From the NCBI RefSeq assembly GCF_000496075.1, contig NZ_AWXZ01000017.1, positions 124,001 through 188,000 on the forward strand: a DNA stretch of 64,000 nt, read 5' to 3'. A model generated the notes under the pieces. The model made no database searches and was not told the DNA's origin. It was given only the letters and a program-made list of their open reading frames with translations. The DNA comes from Lutibaculum baratangense AMV1 (GTDB lineage: Bacteria > Pseudomonadota > Alphaproteobacteria > Rhizobiales > Tepidamorphaceae). A program made the translations under genes and the position numbers. This document shows, in pieces, positions 39,492 through 47,462 of the stretch; within the stretch, counting starts at the first letter, position 1, and each line of letters begins with the position of its first letter.

Positions 39492-40643
39492 ATGGTGGTG
39501 CGGCTTTCGGTGATCGCGTCGGCGCTCGTCGCCTCTCTGGTCGGCTTCGGCGGAACGCTGGCGCTCATCGTCGCGGCGGCACAGAGCCTCGGCGCGAGCG
39601 ACGGCGAGACCTCCTCCTGGGTCGCCGCGATCTGCCTCGCGATCGCCGGAACGAGCGGCATCCTCAGCCTGCGCCACCGCATCCCGATCATCACGGCCTG
39701 GTCGACGCCGGGCGCCGCGCTGATCGGCACGGCCGCCGGGGCGGCGACGATGGCGGAGGCCGTGGGGGCCTTCATGATGGCGTCGGGCCTCGTCCTCCTG
39801 ACGGCGCTCGTGGGGCCGGTCGGCCGGACGATCGAGCGCATCCCCGCCTTGATCGCCGCGGCCATGCTGGCCGACGTCCTCTTCGGATTCGTGGCGTCGG
39901 CCTTCCAGTCGGCCACCGCGCTGCCGGGCCTCGTCCTCCCGCTCTTCGCCCTCTACCTCGCCGTGCGGATCGTGCGGGCGGACCTGGCCGTGCTCGCCGT
40001 CCTCGCCGGCGGCCTGGCGCTCGCGTGCGGCCTCGGCCTCGCCGACCTCACCGCGGCCGACTTCCACCTCTCCCGCCTCACCCTCGTCGCGCCGAGCTTC
40101 GACGCGGGCGTTCTCTTCGGCCTCGGCCTTCCGCTCTACCTCGTGACCATGGCCTCGCAGAACCTGCCGGGCTTCGCGGTGCTGAAGGCCTCGGGCTACC
40201 GCGTCCCGGCGCGGTCGATCCTCGGCGTCACGGGCGCGGCCTCTCTCCTCGTGGCGCCGCTCGGCGCGCACACGGTCAACCTCGCGGCCATCACGGCCGC
40301 CATCTGCACCGGCCCCGACACCCATCCAGATCCCGCGAAGCGCTGGCATGTCGGCCTCGCCTATGCCGGCTGCTACATCGTGCTGGCGGCGTTCGGCGCC
40401 TCTCTGGCCGCGCTCCTCGCCGCGATGCCGACGGAGCTCGTCGCCACGGTGGCGGGGCTTGCCCTCGTGACCCCGCTGACGGGTGCCCTCGCCACCGCCC
40501 TCGGCGCGGCGGAGGACCGGTTTCCCGCCGTCGTGGCGTTTGCGGCCACCGCATCGGGCATCGCGTTCTTCGGCATCGGAGCGGCGTTCTGGGGGCTCGC
40601 GGCAGGGCTCGTGTGCCTCGCGCTGGAGCGGCTCAGGCGCTAG
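39492..40643 (+). CDS. BenE family (benzoate/H+ symporter-like) transporter
   Basis: A 383-residue protein with about twelve membrane helices. GFGGTLALIVAAAQSLGAS, ITAWSTPGAALIGTA, LVTMASQNLPGFAVLKASGY and LGAHTVNLAAITAAICTGPDTHPD are BenE signatures. Substrate by family is benzoate or another aromatic acid, but no catabolic gene is nearby. The ATG at 39492 sits directly against GAGGAGG; GTG 39498, at ideal spacing, is probably used instead. Confidence 0.9.
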   Translation: MVVRLSVIASALVASLVGFGGTLALIVAAAQSLGASDGETSSWVAAICLAIAGTSGILSLRHRIPIITAWSTPGAALIGTAAGAATMAEAVGAFMMASGLVLLTALVGPVGRTIERIPALIAAAMLADVLFGFVASAFQSATALPGLVLPLFALYLAVRIVRADLAVLAVLAGGLALACGLGLADLTAADFHLSRLTLVAPSFDAGVLFGLGLPLYLVTMASQNLPGFAVLKASGYRVPARSILGVTGAASLLVAPLGAHTVNLAAITAAICTGPDTHPDPAKRWHVGLAYAGCYIVLAAFGASLAALLAAMPTELVATVAGLALVTPLTGALATALGAAEDRFPAVVAFAATASGIAFFGIGAAFWGLAAGLVCLALERLRR

Positions 40644-40690
40644 CGTCCCGGGATTGCCAAGCGCGAGAAGCGTCGGGCATCCTCCTGACC

Positions 40691-41251
40691 ATGAGCGCGG
40701 ATCTCCCGGACTTCGAACACCTGGTCCCCGAAGGCGACAGCGTCACCCGCGCGGTGTGCCGGCGCTGCGGCTTCATCAACTACCAGAACCCGAAGATCGT
40801 CGTGGGATCCGTGGTCAGGGCCGATGGCGGGATCCTGATGTGCCGACGGGCGATCGAGCCGCGCTCGGGCTACTGGACGTTGCCCGCGGGCTATCTCGAG
40901 CAGCATGAGACGCCCGAGGACGGGGCGAGGCGGGAGGCGCAGGAGGAGGCATGTGCGGAGATCGCGATCGACGCGCTCCTCGCGGTCTACTCGATCCCGC
41001 GGCTGTCCCAGGTGCAGCTCATCTACCGCGCGAGGCTTGCGAGCGACTATGCACCGGGCCCCGAGAGCCGGGAGGTCGAGGTGTTCGCCTGGGAAGCCAT
41101 CCCGTGGCCCGACCTCGCCTTCCCGAGCGTCCACTGGGCGCTCCGCCACGAACGCGAGGCGGCCGCCAACGGTGGCGCGCCCTTCGCGAACCCCGATGGG
41201 ACATCCGGCGGCATCATGCCGGACGGAGGCCCGTGGGGCGGCGAAGAGTGA
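40691..41251 (+). CDS. NUDIX hydrolase with N-terminal half zinc ribbon
   Basis: A 186-residue protein. An N-terminal Nudix-associated segment (CRRCGFINYQNPKIVVGSVV) keeps only one CxxC pair. The Nudix box is GYLEQHETPEDGARREAQEE, close to GX5EX7REUXEEXGU but with Ala where the final Gly is usual. Similar proteins hydrolyse ADP-ribose or NADH-like substrates; the substrate is not deducible. The C-terminal tail is rich in Gly and Pro. Confidence 0.88.
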   Translation: MSADLPDFEHLVPEGDSVTRAVCRRCGFINYQNPKIVVGSVVRADGGILMCRRAIEPRSGYWTLPAGYLEQHETPEDGARREAQEEACAEIAIDALLAVYSIPRLSQVQLIYRARLASDYAPGPESREVEVFAWEAIPWPDLAFPSVHWALRHEREAAANGGAPFANPDGTSGGIMPDGGPWGGEE

Positions 41252-41640
41252 CCCGGACCGCCCTCTTCTGACGCGTCGTTTGGGACGCACAGACATAATG
41301 TCGTCACTGTGGCGTTTGCGCGACAGTGATGGTGTCGGCATTTGCCGGCGCGTTCTGCCTCGAAAACGGCGCTTTTTCCAGCATTTCCGGTCGCGGCCGC
41401 TCCTCCGCCACACAAGCTGTCACCTCTGGGCAACGTTTCGCCGAGTTTGTCCCATACCGTGCCGGAACATTTGCGCGAGTGCGCATTTCGGCCCAAAATC
41501 TGGGCAGCCTAAAGGGTGGCCATGGTTAACGTTCTGCTAAGAATTCGCCGCGCAGTCTGAGGGGGACCGCGGCGAGAGGCGACGGCTCCGTGGTCGAACC
41601 AACTTGGTGGGACGGGGGAATGTCACTGAGTTTTCTACCT
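41252..41640. other. Intergenic region ahead of the secreted protein gene
   Basis: A 389-base spacer with lower GC than its surroundings. It holds a CtrA-type box at 41526-41540 and no open frame I would call a gene. The part from 41252 to 41500 contains nothing I can name. Confidence 0.4.
41526..41540 (+). promoter_or_regulatory. CtrA-type binding box
   Basis: TTAA, seven bases, CTAA: seven of eight positions of the CtrA consensus TTAA-N7-TTAA, with GGTTAAC at its left arm as in many known CtrA sites. It is 101 bases upstream of the secreted protein at 41641. TTAA is rare in this GC-rich window. Confidence 0.5.
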
Positions 41641-42078
41641 ATGAAGATGAAGTTTGCGCTCATCGCGCTGGCTCCGGCGCTGCTCGCAACGGGACCTTCA
41701 CACGCGGACGATCGTCTGGTCGAAGCCTGCAAGGCGGCCGTCGAAGTCCACGCTCACGGGGTCAAGCTGGATTTCTCCGAAATCAGCCACGAGAACCTCG
41801 ACGTCGAGGTGGCGATCGCCTTCGAGACCGGGGGCACGTCCTACACCGGCAACGGCAAGTGCAGCTTCCGGCCGACGAGCCTCGACGTGCCGCCGAGCCT
41901 CGCTTCCGTGCAGGCGATGGGAAAGAGCGGCGCCTCGATGTTCCTGATCTCGCACCACGCCGTGTGGCAACGCTTCACCGAGACGGGCCGGCAGGCCTCC
42001 ATGCCCGAGGTGGAGCTGCCCAAGGAGCCTCCAGCCCCGCGTCGTGGCAAGCGCAGGCAATTCGCCGGCGGCTTCTGA
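41641..42078 (+). CDS. Secreted protein of unknown function
   Basis: A 145-residue protein with a signal peptide (MKMKFALIALAPALLATGPSHA, cut near residue 22). The mature part has LVEACKAAVEVHAHGVKLDFSEISHENLDVEVAIAF-like content with two cysteines and a Pro/Arg-rich C terminus. I do not recognise the family. ATG 41641 is chosen because it begins the signal peptide; ATG 41620 and 41590 are in frame further up. A CtrA box upstream suggests cell-cycle control. Confidence 0.6.
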   Translation: MKMKFALIALAPALLATGPSHADDRLVEACKAAVEVHAHGVKLDFSEISHENLDVEVAIAFETGGTSYTGNGKCSFRPTSLDVPPSLASVQAMGKSGASMFLISHHAVWQRFTETGRQASMPEVELPKEPPAPRRGKRRQFAGGF

Positions 42079-42099
42079 AAGAGCCGCGCGGCCGGGCTT

Positions 42100-42258
42100 T
42101 CAGTCGGGCCTCAGGCTGACCGTCACGATCATCAGCGCGAGGGCGAACACCGCGATGCGCCAGGCGTCCTTGCGTCTCTTGAGGCCGGGCAGCCCGAGCG
42201 GCCGTATGAGATGGGCCACCATGGCGAGGCCCAGGATGATGCTGATCGTCTTGGCCAA
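42100..42258 (-). CDS. Small two-helix membrane protein (52 aa)
   Basis: A 52-residue protein from a TTG start with GAGG about ten bases upstream. Two hydrophobic segments (ISIILGLAMVAHLI and WRIAVFALALMIVTVSL) flank a basic loop with RPLGLPGLKRRKD. I believe similar short proteins occur in other Rhizobiales, but no name can be given. It converges on the secreted protein gene with 21 bases between stops. Confidence 0.55.
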   Translation of the reverse strand: MAKTISIILGLAMVAHLIRPLGLPGLKRRKDAWRIAVFALALMIVTVSLRPD

Positions 42259-42353
42259 GGGTCGGCCTCGCCTCCTCTTTCGGCCGATCCTAGCGTCCTG
42301 AACGGATGCGGCAAGCCGGAGCGGGCGATCCTTCCCATGGAGGGGCCGCGAGA

Positions 42354-42380
42354 CCGCCTCCGGCGCCCGACCGGAGGCGG
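42354..42380. other. Perfect 10-bp hairpin between two small genes
   Basis: CCGCCTCCGG and CCGGAGGCGG form a perfect stem around a 7-base loop. It lies 16 bases beyond the DUF1328 stop on the minus strand, without a T tract, so it could stabilise the 3' end of that message. Confidence 0.45.
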
Positions 42381-42395
42381 TGGAATCGCGACCGT

Positions 42396-42572
42396 CTATC
42401 CGAAGAGGGCGCCTCCGGCCAACCCGCCGAAGATCAGAATCAGCACGAAGATCACCAGGAACACGAAGAACAGGATCTTCGCGATGCTCGCCGCCCCCCG
42501 GGCGATGCCGGTGAAGCCGAGAGCGCCGGCGATGATGGCGATCACGAGGAATACCAGGGCCCATTCAAGCAT
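42396..42572 (-). CDS. DUF1328 (UPF0391) small membrane protein
   Basis: A 58-residue, almost wholly hydrophobic protein: [20 protein letters not shown], then [19 protein letters not shown] and a second hydrophobic half ending [10 protein letters not shown]. This matches DUF1328 (YtjA-like). Family members are stress-induced in several proteobacteria; the function is unknown. A near-consensus EcfG promoter lies 56 bases upstream. Confidence 0.85.
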   Translation of the reverse strand: MLEWALVFLVIAIIAGALGFTGIARGAASIAKILFFVFLVIFVLILIFGGLAGGALFG

Positions 42573-42627
42573 TGTCGTTGCCTCTCTTCTGGCCGGGCCA
42601 CCGTACGCTGCCCGACATCTCCCCCTG

Positions 42628-42653
42628 AACCCTCCGCTGCCGCGGAAGGTTCC
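42628..42653 (-). promoter_or_regulatory. Near-consensus EcfG-type promoter of the DUF1328 gene
   Basis: Minus strand: GGAAC (42653-42649), 17-base spacer, GGTT (42631-42628). One mismatch to CGTT; correct distance from the DUF1328 start at 42572. Confidence 0.5.
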
Positions 42654-42677
42654 TCACGCCCGCGTGAACACGTCTCG

Positions 42678-43061
42678 TCAGACCCAGTACCCGGGGACGT
42701 TGAAGTGCTCGTGAATGTGCTGGTCGCGCTCGCGGCTCGTCCAGCTCTTCTCCGACGGCTCGATCGCCGGCGCCCCGCGCAGCTGCTCGTCGGCGACGTT
42801 GATCTCGTAGCCGCCGAGCTCGTCGCTGTAGCGCAGGAGCGACCAGGGCACCGGGCAGTGGCGCTCGCCGACGCCCAGGAAGCCGCCGAAGGCCAGAACC
42901 GCATAGGCGACGCGGCCGGTTTCCTTGTCGATCATCAGCCGGTCGATGTGTCCGATATGCTCCCCGCCCGAGCGGAAGACCTCCGTCCCCTGCACCCGGT
43001 CGGACGGGATGAGCCCCCCTCCGTCGGGCGAGAGCACACGAAATTGGGTACCTTGTTCCAT
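42678..43061 (-). CDS. PRC-barrel domain protein (cytoplasmic)
   Basis: A 127-residue protein without a signal peptide. The PRC-barrel is seen in GTEVFRSGGEHIGHIDRLMIDKETGRVAYAVLAFGGFLGVG followed by the VPWSLLRYSDELGGYEIN strand, then a polar tail. Such proteins are among the most strongly stress-induced genes in Rhizobiales. GGAGGAGACG precedes the ATG, and a perfect EcfG promoter lies 27 bases further up. Confidence 0.85.
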   Translation of the reverse strand: MEQGTQFRVLSPDGGGLIPSDRVQGTEVFRSGGEHIGHIDRLMIDKETGRVAYAVLAFGGFLGVGERHCPVPWSLLRYSDELGGYEINVADEQLRGAPAIEPSEKSWTSRERDQHIHEHFNVPGYWV

Positions 43062-43087
43062 CGTCTCCTCCAGACCTTTGTCTTTGG

Positions 43088-43113
43088 AACGGCGCGCGGA
43101 AATCGCCGGTTCC
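43088..43113 (-). promoter_or_regulatory. EcfG (general stress sigma) promoter, perfect motif
   Basis: Minus strand: GGAAC (43113-43109), 17-base spacer, CGTT (43091-43088). Exact match to the EcfG consensus, with a predicted start about 20 bases before the PRC-barrel ATG. Confidence 0.75.
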
Positions 43114-43176
43114 GGGAGGGCGGGAACCGCACGGAGCCGCCGGGGCTTTCTGGCGATGCACCACGACGGGACCCAG

Positions 43177-44217
43177 ATGGCACAGCCGACCTCGACAGTT
43201 CTGCTCAGGACGTTCACCGCGCTCGCCCTCTGCACCGGGCTCGCGCACGCGCAGGAGTACGACGCGCCGGCGCCCGCCGAGGGACCGGAGACGATTGTCG
43301 GGGAGTCGCTGGAGACGCGGCAGACACTCATCGGACTCGTCGCCTATGCCGAGGATCGGGGCCTGCCGGAAGGGCAGAGCCTGATCGGCATGAAGCTTCA
43401 GATCCTGCTCGACCGCGCCCACGCCTCGCCGGGGGTCATTGACGGCTATGGCGGCGAGAACACTGCGAAGGCGCTGAGGGTGTTCGAGGAGCTGAACGGA
43501 TTTCCGGTCGACGGCGTGCTCGACCCCGATACCTGGGAGGCCCTGAGCTCCGATGCATCGCCGACGACGCAGATCTACGAGATCACAGGGGAGGATCTCG
43601 AGCATCCGTTCGAGCCGTTACCGGAAGACTATGCCGAGCTCGCCGCGCTCGACAGGCTGGGCTGGGAAAGCCCGACCGAGATGCTCTCCGAGCGCTTCCA
43701 CATGGATGTCGACCTTCTGAAGGCGCTGAATCCGGGCGCGGCCTTCGACAGGGCGGGCGAGCGGATCCTCGTCGCCGACCCCGCGGGTGCGCCGCCGGCG
43801 GACAGGGTGGTGCGGATCGTGGCCGACCGCAGCGCGGCCAAGCTCTCGGCCTTCGACGCCGACGGCAACCTCGTCGTCGCCTACCCCGCGACGATCGGCA
43901 GCCGCGACACGCCGAGCCCCTCTGGCACGTTCGAGGTGACGGCGATCGCCCCGGATCCGGTCTATTACTATCGGCCGGACGAGAACTTCCAGCAGGGCGA
44001 CAACGACGAGCCCCTAGAGCTCCCGCCCGGCCCCAACAACCCCGTCGGGACGAGGTGGATCGACCTCTCGAAGGACACGTACGGCATTCACGGGACGGCC
44101 GAGCCCGCCGAGATCGACAAGACGTTCTCGCATGGCTGCGTCAGGCTGACGAACTGGGACGTCGAGGAGCTGGCCGAGCTCGTGGAGGTCGGTGCGACGG
44201 TGGAGTTCGTCAAGTGA
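43177..44217 (+). CDS. L,D-transpeptidase with peptidoglycan-binding domain
   Basis: A 346-residue periplasmic enzyme. Signal peptide cut after HAQ, a PG_binding_1-like domain at about 55-105 (GMKLQILLDRAHASPGVIDGYGGENTAKALRVFEELNG in part), a LysM-like segment (LSERFHMDVDLLKALNPGAAFDRAG in part) and a YkuD domain with His305 in GIHGT and the catalytic SHGC321VRL. It forms 3-3 cross-links or attaches proteins to the wall. ATG 43177 is chosen by the signal peptide; ATG 43156 adds seven residues. The stop overlaps the next gene (GTGA). Confidence 0.93.
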   Translation: MAQPTSTVLLRTFTALALCTGLAHAQEYDAPAPAEGPETIVGESLETRQTLIGLVAYAEDRGLPEGQSLIGMKLQILLDRAHASPGVIDGYGGENTAKALRVFEELNGFPVDGVLDPDTWEALSSDASPTTQIYEITGEDLEHPFEPLPEDYAELAALDRLGWESPTEMLSERFHMDVDLLKALNPGAAFDRAGERILVADPAGAPPADRVVRIVADRSAAKLSAFDADGNLVVAYPATIGSRDTPSPSGTFEVTAIAPDPVYYYRPDENFQQGDNDEPLELPPGPNNPVGTRWIDLSKDTYGIHGTAEPAEIDKTFSHGCVRLTNWDVEELAELVEVGATVEFVK

Positions 44218-45116
44218 GGCGGCCGTTCCTCCTGCTCGCGGCGCTGACGCTCGCGGCGCAGGCGCCCCTTCCGCCAGACCCGCCGGATCCGCCCGGGATC
44301 GACGAAGAGCAAGCCCTCCCGGCACCGCGAGAGAAGCCAGCCGACGCGGCGGCACAGGGCGAGGAGGCTGTCGTTCCGGCTCCGCCGGAGAGGCCCGCCG
44401 AGGCGGATGAGGATAAGGCGGCCACGGAGGCCGGGACCGAAGCCGAGACGGTGCCGACGCCTCCGGCCCCACCAGCGGAACTGGAGGACACCCGGCAGTC
44501 GGAGAATGCCGGTGAGGAAAGCGCCGAGGAGCCGAGCACGCGACGGCCGCTGGTCGTGGACACGACGGACCCGGCCGAGGAGACCGCCTGCCGCGCCCGA
44601 TTGGCGGCGCTCGCCGCGGAATGGGAGGAGGTCGAGACGCTGAAGGAGGGGCGCTGCGGCCTGTCTCGCGGGGTTCGGCTCGCGGAGGCGGCAGGCCTTG
44701 AGCTCGTGCCGGCGGCGACGCTGAACTGCCGCACCGCGGAGGCACTGACGTTATGGTTGCGCGACGACGTCATCCCCGCCGCGGAACGCCATCTCGACAT
44801 GGCGCCGACGGGCGTGATGATCGGCGGGTCGTATGTCTGCCGCGGCCGAAACGGCCGCCGCGGCGCCCGGCTGAGCGAACACGCCTTCGGCAACGCGGCC
44901 GATGTCGGGACGCTCGTCTTCGACGAGAAGGCCGTCCAGGTGAAGCTGCGCGCGGACGACGGTAACCCGAAACGGGCCGCGTTCCAGAAGGAGATCCGCG
45001 CCGCGGCGTGCGAGCGCTTCACCACCGTTCTCGGCCCCGGCACCGACCTGGCCCACCGAAACCACCTCCATCTCGACCTGCGGCAGCGCAAGAACGGCTA
45101 CCGCCTGTGCCAGTGA
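44214..45116 (+). CDS. Extensin-like (ExtL) domain protein
   Basis: A 300-residue protein starting at GTG 44214. A short hydrophobic N terminus (FLLLAALTLAAQAPLPP) is a signal peptide or anchor; then a long Pro/Glu/Ala linker of about 100 residues; then the extensin-like C domain with CRARLAALAAEWEE, GCGLSRGVRLAEA-like CGLSRGVRL, LNCRTAEALTLWLRDDV, GSYVCRGRNGRRGARLSEHAFGNAADV and AHRNHLHLDL. The His/Asp pattern resembles metal-dependent peptidases acting on peptidoglycan. Coupled to the L,D-transpeptidase, so both likely act on the cell wall. Confidence 0.88.
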   Translation: MRRPFLLLAALTLAAQAPLPPDPPDPPGIDEEQALPAPREKPADAAAQGEEAVVPAPPERPAEADEDKAATEAGTEAETVPTPPAPPAELEDTRQSENAGEESAEEPSTRRPLVVDTTDPAEETACRARLAALAAEWEEVETLKEGRCGLSRGVRLAEAAGLELVPAATLNCRTAEALTLWLRDDVIPAAERHLDMAPTGVMIGGSYVCRGRNGRRGARLSEHAFGNAADVGTLVFDEKAVQVKLRADDGNPKRAAFQKEIRAAACERFTTVLGPGTDLAHRNHLHLDLRQRKNGYRLCQ

Positions 45117-46283
45117 TCAGCCGGAGGCCGAAGCGCCGGGAACCGGCGGCGCGAGGCGCTTCGGGCCACGCCGCAGGGGAAGCGCCAGGAGGGCCAGCCC
45201 CGCGAAGGCCGGCATGGCAACCGTGGGCCCACCTCCCTGGAGGAGCGCGCCGAAGACCGGTGCACCCACGGTCTGCCCCACCGCGATCATCAGGAAGGCG
45301 ACACCGAGGCCGCTGGCCGGCCGTTCCGCCATCGCCTCCACCCCCCACAGGAGATAGACGCCCGTCAGCGTGATGTAGGCGATGCCGAAGAGCGCGCCGC
45401 CGATCACCGCGATCGGCGGATGGAGCATTCCGGCGCCCACGAGAGCGATCGCGGCGGCCAGTCCCGCCAGCATCGCCCGGTGCACGAGGTCGAGCCCGAA
45501 CCGCTCGCTGAGGCGTCCCGCCCAGGCTCCGACGAGGCCTGCGACACCGATGACGGTCCAGAAGGCGGCGACCTCCTGCCGCCCCCACGAGGCGCTCGCC
45601 AGGAGATCCGCGCCGAAGGTCCAGCCGGCCGTGCTGGCCGCGCCCGTGAGGAAGGACGCGGCGACCAGCGCGCGCATCTCCGGGCGCAGGAACGGTCTCC
45701 AGTCGAAGGCGCCCCCGACAGGCCCGGCGCCGGGGCGGGACGGGGTGAAGAGGAAGGACGCGACCGTCGACAGGGCCGCCACGGCGGCGAAGCCCAGATA
45801 GGCATCGCGCCATGCCGCGCCGATCAGGATCGCGGCGGGACCTGACAAAGCGATTCCGGCGCCCGCGCCGGCGTTGACGATCGTGTTCGCCGCCGCCCGT
45901 CGGGCGCCCGGCACCGCCGTCGAGATCGCCGCGGCGAGCGGCGGGGAGGAGAGGCCGGTGCTGAGGCCCGCGACGAGGACGCAGGCGGCGAGCACACCTG
46001 CGTTCGGCGCGAAGGAGATCCCCAGGAGACCCAGGGTGGCCACGCCCCCCGCGGCGACGGCCACGACTCGCGGGCCCAGACGCTCCGTCGCCACGGCAGC
46101 GGCGACGATCGCGACGCAGTAGCCGAGAAAGACGCCGCCGCCGATGAAGCCTGAGACGACGCGGCCGAGACCGAGCTCCTGCGACATCTCCGGGAGGAAG
46201 AGCCCGTACGCGAAGCGCGCGAGGCCGTAGGTCACTGCGATCAGGGCGAAGCCCGACCAGGTGAGGCGGTAGACGGCGCTCAC
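45117..46283 (-). CDS. MFS transporter, YbfB/YjiJ-like
   Basis: A 388-residue protein with about twelve membrane helices. GFALIAVTYGLARFAYGLFLPEM at the N terminus, the GGGVFLGYCVAIVAAAVATERLGPR segment and PFLRPEMRALVAASFLTGAASTAGWTFG fit the YbfB/YjiJ subfamily; drug or metabolite efflux is likely. Its start overlaps the tetR stop (ATGA), so it is controlled with that repressor. Its stop abuts the extensin-like stop with no spacer. Confidence 0.88.
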   Translation of the reverse strand: MSAVYRLTWSGFALIAVTYGLARFAYGLFLPEMSQELGLGRVVSGFIGGGVFLGYCVAIVAAAVATERLGPRVVAVAAGGVATLGLLGISFAPNAGVLAACVLVAGLSTGLSSPPLAAAISTAVPGARRAAANTIVNAGAGAGIALSGPAAILIGAAWRDAYLGFAAVAALSTVASFLFTPSRPGAGPVGGAFDWRPFLRPEMRALVAASFLTGAASTAGWTFGADLLASASWGRQEVAAFWTVIGVAGLVGAWAGRLSERFGLDLVHRAMLAGLAAAIALVGAGMLHPPIAVIGGALFGIAYITLTGVYLLWGVEAMAERPASGLGVAFLMIAVGQTVGAPVFGALLQGGGPTVAMPAFAGLALLALPLRRGPKRLAPPVPGASASG

Positions 46284-46813
46284 GACGCCGCCCGTCCCGC
46301 GGCGAGGAGAGCGCGCGCGGCCCGTCGCGCCGACTCGACCGCCGCAGCCGCTCCCCGGTAGACGGCGGCCGCCGTGGCGCCCTCGAAAAGGATCTCGATC
46401 TCCGCCGCCAGCGCCTCGTCCGGCCGGCCGAGCTCCTGTTCGACGCGGCGGGCGATCTCCCGCGCGAAGGCGTCCTTGTGCTCCCGAACAAGAGCTGCGA
46501 ACGCCGGATGCCGCGAGCGGTACTCGCCGTGCGCTCGCAGGAACAGGCAGCCATTGGCGCCCTCACGGTCGATCCAGCGCTGCAAGCCCGTGAAGAGACC
46601 GTCCACCCCGTCGCCGTCGACAGCCTGCTCGAAGCGCTCCTGGCGCGCCTTCAGGACCGACAGGGCGAGCTCGTCCTTCGAGCCGACATGCTTGTAGAGG
46701 GTGCGGCTCGAGACGCCCGCCGCCCTCACGAGGGCGTCCATGCCGGTGCCGTGGAAACCGCCGCCGTCGAAGGCCTTCTCGGCGGCGGCGATGATGTCCG
46801 TGCGCGTGCTCAT
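46280..46813 (-). CDS. TetR family transcriptional regulator
   Basis: A 177-residue regulator. The helix-turn-helix is in IIAAAEKAFDGGGFHGTGMDALVRAAGVSSRTLYKHVGSKDELALSVL, followed by a ligand-binding helical domain with GCLFLRAHGEY. It probably represses itself and the downstream MFS gene through the palindrome at 46819-46846, and the ligand is unknown. The ATG is only 5 bases from that palindrome. Confidence 0.9.
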   Translation of the reverse strand: MSTRTDIIAAAEKAFDGGGFHGTGMDALVRAAGVSSRTLYKHVGSKDELALSVLKARQERFEQAVDGDGVDGLFTGLQRWIDREGANGCLFLRAHGEYRSRHPAFAALVREHKDAFAREIARRVEQELGRPDEALAAEIEILFEGATAAAVYRGAAAAVESARRAARALLAAGRAAS

Positions 46814-46818
46814 GAGAC

Positions 46819-46848
46819 GACATGTAAAGTGATCGTTTTACATGTCAA
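46819..46848 (-). promoter_or_regulatory. tetR-MFS promoter with embedded palindromic operator
   Basis: GACATGTAAA and TTTACATGTC are perfect 10-bp arms around an 8-base spacer (46819-46846). On the minus strand TTGACA (46848-46843) and TACATG (46826-46821) are spaced by 16 bases, so the operator covers the whole promoter. The predicted transcription start is at or within a few bases of the tetR ATG (46813). Confidence 0.8.
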
Positions 46849-46961
46849 GCCGGACGGTGGCGATCCTGCCGAAGGCACGACGAGGAAAGGCCGCGGACCC
46901 CGGGCGGGGCGCGGCCCTTCTCAGAAAACCGAATCGGGAGCGCGCGGCGCCTGAACGGGCG

Positions 46962-47324
46962 TCAGTCGCCGAGCCAGGCCTTCGCGCGGTCGAGCTGGGC
47001 GACGGGGAACACCTTCGTCTCGCTCGGCAGCATCGGGCCCATCGTCTGGATCATGCCGGCGATCATCTGGTTGTCGGTGACGACGGCGATACGGTCGAAA
47101 TCGTTGATGTGGCGGATGCCGAACATCGAATCGTCGAACATCGCGGTGGGATCGTATCCCTCGAACTTCTTCCCCAGCACGAAGAGGAAGCGGACCTTGC
47201 CGTGCTCCTCGAGGGCTGCCTCGAGGGCTGGTATCAGCCGCTCCTTGTAGTCGTCGTGGGTGATGTGGCCGGCGGCTTCGAAGCCGACCGTTCCCTCGGG
47301 CAGGCCCCAGACTGGCGTGAGCAT
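46962..47324 (-). CDS. SpoIIAA-like (STAS-fold) protein
   Basis: A 120-residue protein with the SpoIIAA-like pattern: VGFEAAGHITHDDYKERLIPALEAALEEHGKVRFLFVLGKKFEGYDPTAMFDDSMFGIRHINDFDRIAVVTDN in part. The family (DUF3478) has a STAS/CRAL-TRIO-like fold and no known partner. It lies alone on the minus strand between tetR and infA with about 115-140 bases each side. Confidence 0.85.
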   Translation of the reverse strand: MLTPVWGLPEGTVGFEAAGHITHDDYKERLIPALEAALEEHGKVRFLFVLGKKFEGYDPTAMFDDSMFGIRHINDFDRIAVVTDNQMIAGMIQTMGPMLPSETKVFPVAQLDRAKAWLGD

Positions 47325-47462
47325 CGCGTCACCTCTCCTTGCCTTGAAGCGCTCAGGCGCGGAGGAAGGGTGGCGGGCCCGCGGGGGCTTGGCAAGCCCT
47401 CGTGGCCGGAGGGGAAGGGGCGGCGGGGCGGGGCGGCAATGCGCCCCGGCCCGGCAGGGCGC

